From: Ereboglobus luteus
GTDB lineage: Bacteria > Verrucomicrobiota > Verrucomicrobiia > Opitutales > Opitutaceae
Reading direction: 5' to 3'
DNA length: 64,000 nt
NCBI RefSeq assembly: GCF_003096195.1
Contig: NZ_CP023004.1
Location: 1,158,501-1,222,500, forward strand
The translations under genes and the position numbers were made by a program. How positions within the stretch are numbered: position 1 is the stretch's first letter; each line of letters opens with the position of its first letter. A model generated the notes under the pieces. It was given only the letters and a program-made list of their open reading frames with translations. It was not told the DNA's origin and did no database searches. This document shows positions 57,004-64,000 of the stretch, piece by piece.

Positions 57004-60000
57004 TTACCAGGCGCGGCGGTAGCCGAGGTTGACGGCCCAGGGGCGCTCGTAACGCTGGGCTTTGTTGTATTCATAATCGAAATACAACTGGCCGTTTTCA
57101 TTGATTTGATAGGCGACGCCGAGGCCGAGCTCCGTGCGCCAGCCGTCGAACCAGGGTTGATACTCGCGGTCGTCCACCGTGACCTCGCCTCCGTTGGTGT
57201 CGGTTTTCACGGCGCCAAACTTCAGATACGGCATCCATTGTCCGTAGTTCGCGCCGGTGCGCACTTGCAGGCGGTATTGCCACGCGTCGGAATCGCCGAC
57301 TTGGACTTCGAGGTCGCGGCTCACGCCGTTTGAGACGGTGTAATCGGCGCCGTTGATCCAGGCCACGGCGACTTGCGCGAGGGGCTCGGTCCAGAAGGTG
57401 AGGAGTTTGCCGCTCGACGTTTGAATCGACGGGCGGACGAGGCGGCGGCCAAACTCGACCGACGCGCCTTGGGTGAGGTTGGTGTATTTGCCGCGGGAGA
57501 CGAAGCCGTCCACTCCGCGGGCGTTGAGTTCGTTGCTGGTGCGGTCGAAGCGCAGGACGGCGTCGATGAACCAGTTTTGCTCGTTCATCCAGAGCGCGTA
57601 GAGGCCGGCGCCAACGGTGTTGCTGTTGCCGTCGCCGTATTGGTTGCGCGCGTCGTCGAAGGTGCGGTCGTGGCGGGAGATGCCGATGAAACCGCCGAGG
57701 GCGAGCGTGGCGTTTTCGCGGCGCAGGAGTTTGTCCGCGCCGGCGGTGACTCCGTAGCTGTCCTGCTCGAAGGCGCTGCCGCCGAGGGCGGAGCTGGCGT
57801 TGAGGCGGTAGTTGTTGACGCGCATCCAGACGGAGCCTTCGTCCTCGTTTTTGATGTCGCGGTCGCGGTGCGCGTAGATGTCGCCGAGGCGTTTGTGCAC
57901 GCTGTCGAGGTCGAAGTGCCAGGAAGGGCCCATGACGCCGGCGGTGAAGAGGATCGCGTCGCCGGCGCGGCTGAACGCGTCGCCGCCCGAGAGGTAGAAG
58001 GCGGTTTCGTCGGGCATGATGAGGCCGCCGTCGCCTTTGTAGAGTTGGAATGTGAACATGCCCGACTCGACGATGTTGGAGGTGAACACGGGGTCGCCGT
58101 TGACGTAATCGACGACTTTGAGCGCGTAGGTGCGCGTGGCGTCGTCGATGGGCGTGAGGTTTGTCTGGGTGAACTCGACGTAGTGCGTGCCGGTGGCGAG
58201 GCTGGTCGCGCCTTGGACGATCAGCATGTCGGTGTTTTTGTTGGCGAGGTCCACGTTTATGTGGCTGGTCGTCGTGCCTTCGAGCGTGCCGCTGATTGTC
58301 AGGTTCGTGTAGGTGGTGGCGATGCCGTTGTTTATGCTGTAATGGATGCGGCCCGCGTTGCCGGTGAGGTTTTTGATTTGTTGCGCGTGGTCGTGCAGGT
58401 CGAGCGCGCCGTCGAGAAACACGCGGCTGCTGGTCTGGATGGCGTTGGTGGCGCCGGTGCGCAGCGTGCTGTTGGCGCCGATGCGGGTTTCGCCGGTGTA
58501 GGTTTGCGCCTTGGTCAATGCAACGGTGCCGCCGCCGATGGTGGAGACGTTGCCCGCGCCGCTGATGACGCCGTCGTAGGTGACGAGGTCGGAGCGGTTG
58601 AAGATGAGCGTGGTGGTGTCCGCGACGCTGACGTTGGCGGCGATAACGCCGCCGTCCCAGCCGCTGGTGTCGTCCCGGCCGATTTGCAACGCGCCTTGCT
58701 CGACGACGATGCCGCCGGCGATGTTGTTCGCGCCGGTGAGGGTGGTGGTGCCGGTGCCGCGCTGGACGAGGATGCCAGAGCCGGTAACGGCGCCGCCGTA
58801 AACGATGTCGTCGGAGCGGTTGATGGTGAGCGTGCCGGAGTTGTCCACATAGCTGGCGTCGGCGATCATGCCGGTGGTGGAGCCGCCCGCGCCGGTGCCG
58901 AGCTGGAGGTGCGCGCCGGCGCCGATTGTGGTCGTGCCGGTGTAGGTGTTGTTGGCGGTGAGCGTCCACTCGCTGTCGTCGGTGAGGGTCACGTTGCCGG
59001 CGCCGTCGATCGTGCCGGAGAACTCGAGGGCGGTTTCGGTGTTGGCGATGGCGAGGGTTTTGTCGCCCAAGTGGATGTCGCCCGCGCCGGAGACGTTTTG
59101 CAATGTCTGGTCGTAGCCGCCGAGGTCGAAGGCGGTGGAGGCGTTGATGGTGACCTTGGTGGAGGAGGCGATCACGTTGGCGACGCCGGCCTTGAGCGTG
59201 GCGGAGTTGATGAGCTGCGTCTGGCCGGTGTAGGTGGCTTGTTGCGCGAGTGTGATTTGCTCGGTGCCGCTGAACGCGAAGCCCGCGCCGGCGCCGCTGA
59301 GCTTGGCGCTGAGGGTTTTGTCGTAGGAGCCGGTTGGGTCGATTTCGACGAGGAGATCGGTGTGCGTGCTTTCGATTTCAGTGAGGCCGTAGTCGAGCAC
59401 GATGCCGGTGCCGCTGGCGTGCGTGGCTTTGTAGCCGTAGTGGGTTTTGCCGACGATGGTGTCTCCGGCGGCGTTGTAGAAATCGACCGTCGAGTTTTGG
59501 CCGAGGGCATTGGTATTGCTGTCAACGAGGTCGAATGAGGCGCCGCCGATGATGGTGGACTCGGTGGCGGAGACGATGACCTTGCTGTTGAGCGCGCTGT
59601 CGTTGAGCGCGTCCACATCGAAAATGTGGCCGGTGAGTCCGCCTGTGCCGGGCGGTTTCGGGAGGTCGAGTCCGCCGAGCACGTCGGTGTGCACGCCGAT
59701 TGTGCCGCTGGTGCCGTGCAGCGTGCCGGTGACGGTGAGCGTGTGCGGTTCGACCGTGGTGCCTGTCGTGGTGGCGCTCACGAAGAACATGCCCGAGAAG
59801 AGATCGAAGCCGCCGATGGCGCGATCTTTGTCGAGCGTGGTTTCGGAGTTTTGACCGAGGCGCAGCGTGGCGTCGGCAAGGGCGTTTTCCGCGTCGTCGT
59901 CGAAACGGAAGTATGTGAGTTGCGAGTCGCCGCGGACGCCGACCGTGCCGGTGAAACCAAGGGCTGAAGGACTGAAGGGTTGAAGGCCGAAGGTGGCTCC

Positions 60001-63000
60001 GGGATCGGTGGCGGTGCTGTGGAGGTCAACGTAACCGGCGCCGGCGAGGGGGTTGGTGAGGGTCGTGGTCGCGTTGGAGGTGGTGGAGATTTGCAATGTC
60101 GCGCCGGCGTCGATGCCGATTTCGGCGTTGTTGGCGGCGTTGAGTTGGTGCGCGTCCCAATCGACGACGAGCGTGCCGGACTGGACGAGCGTGGCGGCTT
60201 GCTCCATGCCCGCGCCGGGTGCGGTGTCGATGATCCAAGTGCCCGCGCCTTGCTTGACGAGGGTGCCGGTGAAGGTGGTGCTGCCGGTGACGGCGTCGGC
60301 GTAACGTTGCGCGTTGAGCGTGTCGTTGCTGATGAGGGTGAGTCGCGAGTTTGTTCCCGCGATGCCGAGGTTGCCCGCGAGCGTGCCGCTGTTCCAGAGG
60401 CGGACCTCGTTGGCGGCGTCGGCGGCGAGGTTGATTGCGTAAACGGGGCCGGTGATGATGCCGCCGGTCGTGTTGGTGACGAGCACCTGGCCCGCCGCAT
60501 ACACGCCGGTGTCGCTCGCGCCTTCGATGGTGCCGGAGTTGGTGAGCGTGCCGGAGCCGAGGAAATGCACGCCGACGATGTCGCCGTGGAGCAGGTTCAT
60601 GGTGTCGTTGGTGTGCGCGACGGCGTCCTCCGCGATGAGCGCGGTGCCGGTGACATTGACGTAACCGGTGCCGGTGAGAGAGGAGGCCGCGGCGAGGTGG
60701 ACGCCTTTGTGGCCGAGGATGGCGCCGTCGTTTATCACGCGCGTGGTGCCGCCGGCGTAAACACCCTCGTTGATGATGGCGGTGGCGCTGTTGGTGATTT
60801 CCGCGGCGTTCACATTCACGACCACGCCGTAGCCGGTGCCGCCGGTGATGACGCCGTCGTTTGTGACCGTGCCGCCCGCGAGCAGATACACGCCGGTTTC
60901 AACGCCCTCGATCAGGCCGGTGTTGGTGATGCGCACGCTGTGTGATGATTCCGCGCCCTTGCCGTCGGCGCCCGTGCCTTTGATCGTGCCCGAGTTGGCA
61001 AGCGTGCCGCCGTTCATGAAGATGCCAAACGTGACGCCCTTAACCAGGCCTGTTTCCTCGTTGATGATGTGCGTGTCGGCGATGGAGGATTGGATGCCGC
61101 TGTAACCCACACCCTCGATCGTGCCGGAATTGGTGACCGTGCCGCCTTTTATGAAAACGCCGAAGTCGTGACCTTGGATAAATCCGGTGGTTGTGTTGGA
61201 AATGAAAATGGTGCCGTCGTTTGATTGAATGCCAATCCCGCTGTCGCCCTTGATGACGCCGGCATTTGAGACGGTGCCCGAATCGTCAGCGGCGCCGCTA
61301 TCCACATAGATGCCATAGTCGCCGCCTTGGATGAGGCCGTTTTCATTGTTGCCGAGAATCACGGTGGCACCCGAATAGAAACCGAGGTTTGCGCCGATGA
61401 TCGTGCCGGAGTTGGCGACGGTGCCGCCCGCGCCCATGTGCAGGCCGTCGGCGTTGCCTTGGATGACGCCGCCTGTGCTGTTGGTGACAAGCACTGCGAC
61501 GTAATTGGTTTCGATGCCGTGATTGCTCTGGCCGACGATGCTGCCGGAGTTCGTGATTTCGCCGCCGGCGTTGAGCTGGACGCCGCGGTAGCCGCCCTGG
61601 ATGAGGCCGTGCTCGTCGTTGGTGATGAGCGCGGCGGCGTTCGCATAAACGCCGAGGGCGTTTGCGCTGATGATCGTGCCGGAGTTGGCGACAGTGCCGC
61701 CCGCGCCCATGTTCAGGCCGTCGGCGGCGCCTTGGATGAGGCCGCTGGCGCTGTTGGTGACGAGCACCGAGACGTAATTGATTTCGATGCCGTGGTTGCC
61801 CTTTCCAACGATGCTGCCGGAGTTGGTAATTTCGCCTCCGCGGTCGAGCTGGATGCCGCGGAAATCGCCCTGAATGAGGCCGTCGTCAGTGTTGGTGATG
61901 ATCGTTGCGCCGCCGTTGCCGCCGCCATGAATGGCGAGGTTTGCGCCGATGAGGCTGCCGGAATTGGTCACCGTGCCGCCGGCGGCCAGCTCGACGCCGT
62001 TGCCGCCGCCCTTGATCAGGCTGTCGCTGTCATTGGTGATGGTCGCGGCACCGCCCGCATAAATGCCGTGGTCGTTCGTGCCGATGATCGTGCCGGAGTT
62101 GGCGACGGTGCCGCCTTGGTTCAAGGACACGCCACGGGCGCCGCCTGTTATGGACGCGGCGCTCTCGTTTGTGATCGAAACCAATCCGATTGCGGACACG
62201 CCCGTGCCCGCCGTGCCTTCGATGACGCCGGCGTTGCCGAGCGAACCCGAGCCCTCGAAATGCACGCCGGTGTCGCCGCCCTTGATGCGCAATCCCGCGG
62301 CGTTGGTGTGCACGCCGGTGCTGGCAATGGTCAACGCGGTGCCGCTCACATCGATACTGCCCGTGCCCGAGAGCGAGGAGGCCGCGCTCAGGTAAACGCC
62401 CCGGTTGCCGATGATCGCACCGTCGTTAATCACTTCGACGGCGCCGGCAGCGTTGATGCCGCCAATGATTGTGCCGCTGGCGTGATTGGTGACCTTGGCA
62501 CTGCCCGCGCCCACGGAGACGCCGTAGTTGGCGCTGCCCTGGATGGTGCCTTCATTTGAAATGGTGCCACCCGATACCAGCACGATTCCCGCGGCGCCGC
62601 CTTGGATGAGGCTGTTTTCGTCGTTGGTAATGGTCGCGCCGCCGCCCGCATAAATGCCATGGTCGCTCGTGCCGATGATCGTGCCGGAGTTGGCGACGGT
62701 GCCGCCGGCGTTGAGTGTCGCGCCGCGCTGGCCGCCTTGGATGATGGCGTTGTTTGTGTTGGTAACGAGCACGGAGCCTTGCGCCTGGAAGCCGGTTCCG
62801 TTGGTTCCGATAACAGTGCCGGAATTTGTCAGAGTGCCGCCGCCCAGAAAAGACACGCCCATCGCGCCACCGCGAAGCAGGTTGTCGGCCCCGTTGGTGT
62901 GCGAGATTCCGTTTTCCGCGGTCAGGGCGATGCCGCTCACGTCGATGGCCCCGGTTCCCGAAAGGGTGGAGTTCGAGGACAGGTAAACGCCCCGGTTGCC

Positions 63001-63963
63001 GGCAATGTTTCCGTTGTTCACGACGGCCGTGGTGCCGCCGGCGTAAACGCCGCCGTTGATCGTGGCGCCTTCGTAATTTGTGACCCGGCCCTCGCCCGAG
63101 TTTATGCGGACTGCGTAGTCCGTCGTGCCGCTGATCGTGCCGCGGTTTTCCATTTCGCCGCCTTTGTCCAAGACCACGCCGCTGGTCCGGCCCTCAATGC
63201 GCGCGCCGGTTTCGTTTGTTACTTTCGCAATACTGCCCGAATAGAGGCCGCGGCTGCCGCCGTTGATCGTGCCGGAGTTGGCAACGGTGCCGCCCGCGCC
63301 CATGTGCAAGCCGTCGGCGTTGCCTTGGATGAGGCCGCTGGTGCTGTTGGTGACGAGCACCGAGACGTAATTGGTTTCAATGCCGTGGTTGCTCTTTGCG
63401 ATAATGCTGCCGGAGTTCGTGATTTCACCGCCGGCGTTGAGCTGGATGCCGCGATAGCCGCCCTGAATGAGACCGCCCTCGTCGTTGGTGATGATCGCGG
63501 TGCCGCCATCCACGGCAATGCCGCGGTTGGTGCTCGAAATGACACCCGTGGATTTGTTGGTGATCGTCACGGCGCCCCTGCCGACCACGGCGCCCTCATT
63601 GTTGGAGATATAGTTTCTGGTGCCGCTAATCGTGCCCATGTTGATGAGCGTGCTGCCGCCGGTCATGCTCACGCCGGCATTCCCGCCCCTCACGTAGGCG
63701 TCGGTCTCGATGGTGAGGTTGGCGGCGGGCCCGTTGAACCAAATACCCGCGCTACCCTGATCCGTGGCGATGCGCGTGCCGGACAGCGTGTAGTCGCCGC
63801 CGCTATCGATCGAATAGCTGCCGTAGCTGGTTCCGTTCGGAATGGAAACGGGCTGGGCCGACACTGACAGCGTGAGGACCGCCAGAAGCGGAATTACAAA
63901 AAAGATGTTTCGTTTGCGGACGCAAATAGAGCGCCACGCGATACCGTAAGTTTGGTTCTGCAT
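57004..63963 (-). CDS. Large autotransporter with tandem-repeat passenger (2319 residues)
   Basis: Second autotransporter. The N-terminus is long and basic before the signal helix ('NIFFVIPLLAVLTLSVSAQ', ending near residue 37), as in extended autotransporter signals. The first two thirds (about 40-1290) are tandem copies of short units of the type 'ITNDEGGLIQGGYRGIQLNA' / 'GGTVANSGTIIGTNDHGIYA'. A longer block with 'NRGVYLSAASSLSGTGSIDV' recurs at least three times (DNA near 62950, 62370 and 60690). From about 1290 to 2030 the passenger switches to beta-strand repeats like those of the first autotransporter ('GTGTTTLTGANNIAGGIVVE'). The last ~280 residues are a PF03797 barrel ending 'NLGYRRAW', very close to the barrel of the 14-27 kb gene. 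The start ATG is 37 bp from the window end. Surface role is inferred. Confidence 0.93.
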   Translation of the reverse strand: MQNQTYGIAWRSICVRKRNIFFVIPLLAVLTLSVSAQPVSIPNGTSYGSYSIDSGGDYTLSGTRIATDQGSAGIWFNGPAANLTIETDAYVRGGNAGVSMTGGSTLINMGTISGTRNYISNNEGAVVGRGAVTITNKSTGVISSTNRGIAVDGGTAIITNDEGGLIQGGYRGIQLNAGGEITNSGSIIAKSNHGIETNYVSVLVTNSTSGLIQGNADGLHMGAGGTVANSGTINGGSRGLYSGSIAKVTNETGARIEGRTSGVVLDKGGEMENRGTISGTTDYAVRINSGEGRVTNYEGATINGGVYAGGTTAVVNNGNIAGNRGVYLSSNSTLSGTGAIDVSGIALTAENGISHTNGADNLLRGGAMGVSFLGGGTLTNSGTVIGTNGTGFQAQGSVLVTNTNNAIIQGGQRGATLNAGGTVANSGTIIGTSDHGIYAGGGATITNDENSLIQGGAAGIVLVSGGTISNEGTIQGSANYGVSVGAGSAKVTNHASGTIIGGINAAGAVEVINDGAIIGNRGVYLSAASSLSGTGSIDVSGTALTIASTGVHTNAAGLRIKGGDTGVHFEGSGSLGNAGVIEGTAGTGVSAIGLVSITNESAASITGGARGVSLNQGGTVANSGTIIGTNDHGIYAGGAATITNDSDSLIKGGGNGVELAAGGTVTNSGSLIGANLAIHGGGNGGATIITNTDDGLIQGDFRGIQLDRGGEITNSGSIVGKGNHGIEINYVSVLVTNSASGLIQGAADGLNMGAGGTVANSGTIISANALGVYANAAALITNDEHGLIQGGYRGVQLNAGGEITNSGSIVGQSNHGIETNYVAVLVTNSTGGVIQGNADGLHMGAGGTVANSGTIIGANLGFYSGATVILGNNENGLIQGGDYGIYVDSGAADDSGTVSNAGVIKGDSGIGIQSNDGTIFISNTTTGFIQGHDFGVFIKGGTVTNSGTIEGVGYSGIQSSIADTHIINEETGLVKGVTFGIFMNGGTLANSGTIKGTGADGKGAESSHSVRITNTGLIEGVETGVYLLAGGTVTNDGVITGGTGYGVVVNVNAAEITNSATAIINEGVYAGGTTRVINDGAILGHKGVHLAAASSLTGTGYVNVTGTALIAEDAVAHTNDTMNLLHGDIVGVHFLGSGTLTNSGTIEGASDTGVYAAGQVLVTNTTGGIITGPVYAINLAADAANEVRLWNSGTLAGNLGIAGTNSRLTLISNDTLNAQRYADAVTGSTTFTGTLVKQGAGTWIIDTAPGAGMEQAATLVQSGTLVVDWDAHQLNAANNAEIGIDAGATLQISTTSNATTTLTNPLAGAGYVDLHSTATDPGATFGLQPFSPSALGFTGTVGVRGDSQLTYFRFDDDAENALADATLRLGQNSETTLDKDRAIGGFDLFSGMFFVSATTTGTTVEPHTLTVTGTLHGTSGTIGVHTDVLGGLDLPKPPGTGGLTGHIFDVDALNDSALNSKVIVSATESTIIGGASFDLVDSNTNALGQNSTVDFYNAAGDTIVGKTHYGYKATHASGTGIVLDYGLTEIESTHTDLLVEIDPTGSYDKTLSAKLSGAGAGFAFSGTEQITLAQQATYTGQTQLINSATLKAGVANVIASSTKVTINASTAFDLGGYDQTLQNVSGAGDIHLGDKTLAIANTETALEFSGTIDGAGNVTLTDDSEWTLTANNTYTGTTTIGAGAHLQLGTGAGGSTTGMIADASYVDNSGTLTINRSDDIVYGGAVTGSGILVQRGTGTTTLTGANNIAGGIVVEQGALQIGRDDTSGWDGGVIAANVSVADTTTLIFNRSDLVTYDGVISGAGNVSTIGGGTVALTKAQTYTGETRIGANSTLRTGATNAIQTSSRVFLDGALDLHDHAQQIKNLTGNAGRIHYSINNGIATTYTNLTISGTLEGTTTSHINVDLANKNTDMLIVQGATSLATGTHYVEFTQTNLTPIDDATRTYALKVVDYVNGDPVFTSNIVESGMFTFQLYKGDGGLIMPDETAFYLSGGDAFSRAGDAILFTAGVMGPSWHFDLDSVHKRLGDIYAHRDRDIKNEDEGSVWMRVNNYRLNASSALGGSAFEQDSYGVTAGADKLLRRENATLALGGFIGISRHDRTFDDARNQYGDGNSNTVGAGLYALWMNEQNWFIDAVLRFDRTSNELNARGVDGFVSRGKYTNLTQGASVEFGRRLVRPSIQTSSGKLLTFWTEPLAQVAVAWINGADYTVSNGVSRDLEVQVGDSDAWQYRLQVRTGANYGQWMPYLKFGAVKTDTNGGEVTVDDREYQPWFDGWRTELGLGVAYQINENGQLYFDYEYNKAQRYERPWAVNLGYRRAW

Positions 63964-64000
63964 GATATTTTCGCAGTGCTTTCAGCGCACCACGCCTTGA

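Noticed and set aside
57373-59538. 721-codon + strand frame opposite the second autotransporter
   Set aside because: Antisense shadow with Val/Gly/Asp-rich low complexity and no recognisable domain.
60600-63500. Possible CRISPR or satellite array because of many similar short units
   Set aside because: The units are coding, continuous in one frame and variable in length, with no constant repeat and spacer pattern; they belong to the autotransporter passenger.

Overview
The window is about 64 kb of GC-rich bacterial chromosome. I infer a diderm member of the PVC superphylum, most likely Verrucomicrobiota (Opitutaceae-like). The reasons are two giant autotransporters with autotransporter-associated beta-strand repeats, a protein whose C-terminus resembles chlamydial OmcB, a TorF-like porin, weak or absent Shine-Dalgarno sequences at most starts, and short heptanucleotide and palindromic repeats scattered between and inside genes. 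The lineage is an inference from gene content only. I found no tRNA, rRNA, CRISPR array, integrase or transposase.

Layout. 1-2.6 kb: the end of a nuo (complex I) operon, nuoM (5' cut by the window) and nuoN, closed by a terminator. 2.7-5.2 kb: a pRiA4b ORF-3-like protein, a small lipoprotein, an FMN reductase and a sirtuin. 5.2-10.2 kb: a DUF748/AsmA-like envelope protein, an outer-membrane porin and a small membrane protein. 10.3-13.8 kb: meso-diaminopimelate dehydrogenase, a 0.6 kb palindrome-rich non-coding stretch and a NatAB-type ABC exporter. 14.0-27.7 kb: one 4562-residue autotransporter. 28.0-31.3 kb: a small membrane protein with a frameshift, a TorF-like porin and the OmcB-like DUF11 protein. 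31.7-36.3 kb: a TolC/MacA/MacB-like efflux operon. 36.5-43 kb: a small lipoprotein, a GH28 pectin hydrolase, a class C beta-lactamase-fold hydrolase and an M16 peptidase. 43.1-47.2 kb: an XRE regulator, SlyX, a WD40 protein and a COG3014-like lipoprotein. 47.4-51.0 kb: argH, a GxxExxY protein and mutL. 51.1-56.8 kb: an M48 membrane protease, a 1.2 kb cassette of two unknown genes, and tex with a one-base frameshift. 57.0-64 kb: a second giant autotransporter of 2319 residues.

Much of the window makes or maintains the cell envelope: large surface autotransporters, porins, a cysteine-poor OmcB-like protein, lipoproteins, an efflux pump and secreted hydrolases. The rest is housekeeping (respiration, arginine and DAP metabolism, mismatch repair).

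The points that most deserve follow-up are: (1) a 47-bp duplication of the tex 3' end flanking a 1.2 kb cassette of two unrecognised genes; (2) six loci with 7-bp tandem repeats, three of them in frame inside nuoM, nuoN and mutL; (3) two genes broken by a -1 shift at C-runs; (4) the OmcB-like protein with only two cysteines; and (5) the modular architecture of the 4562-residue autotransporter.
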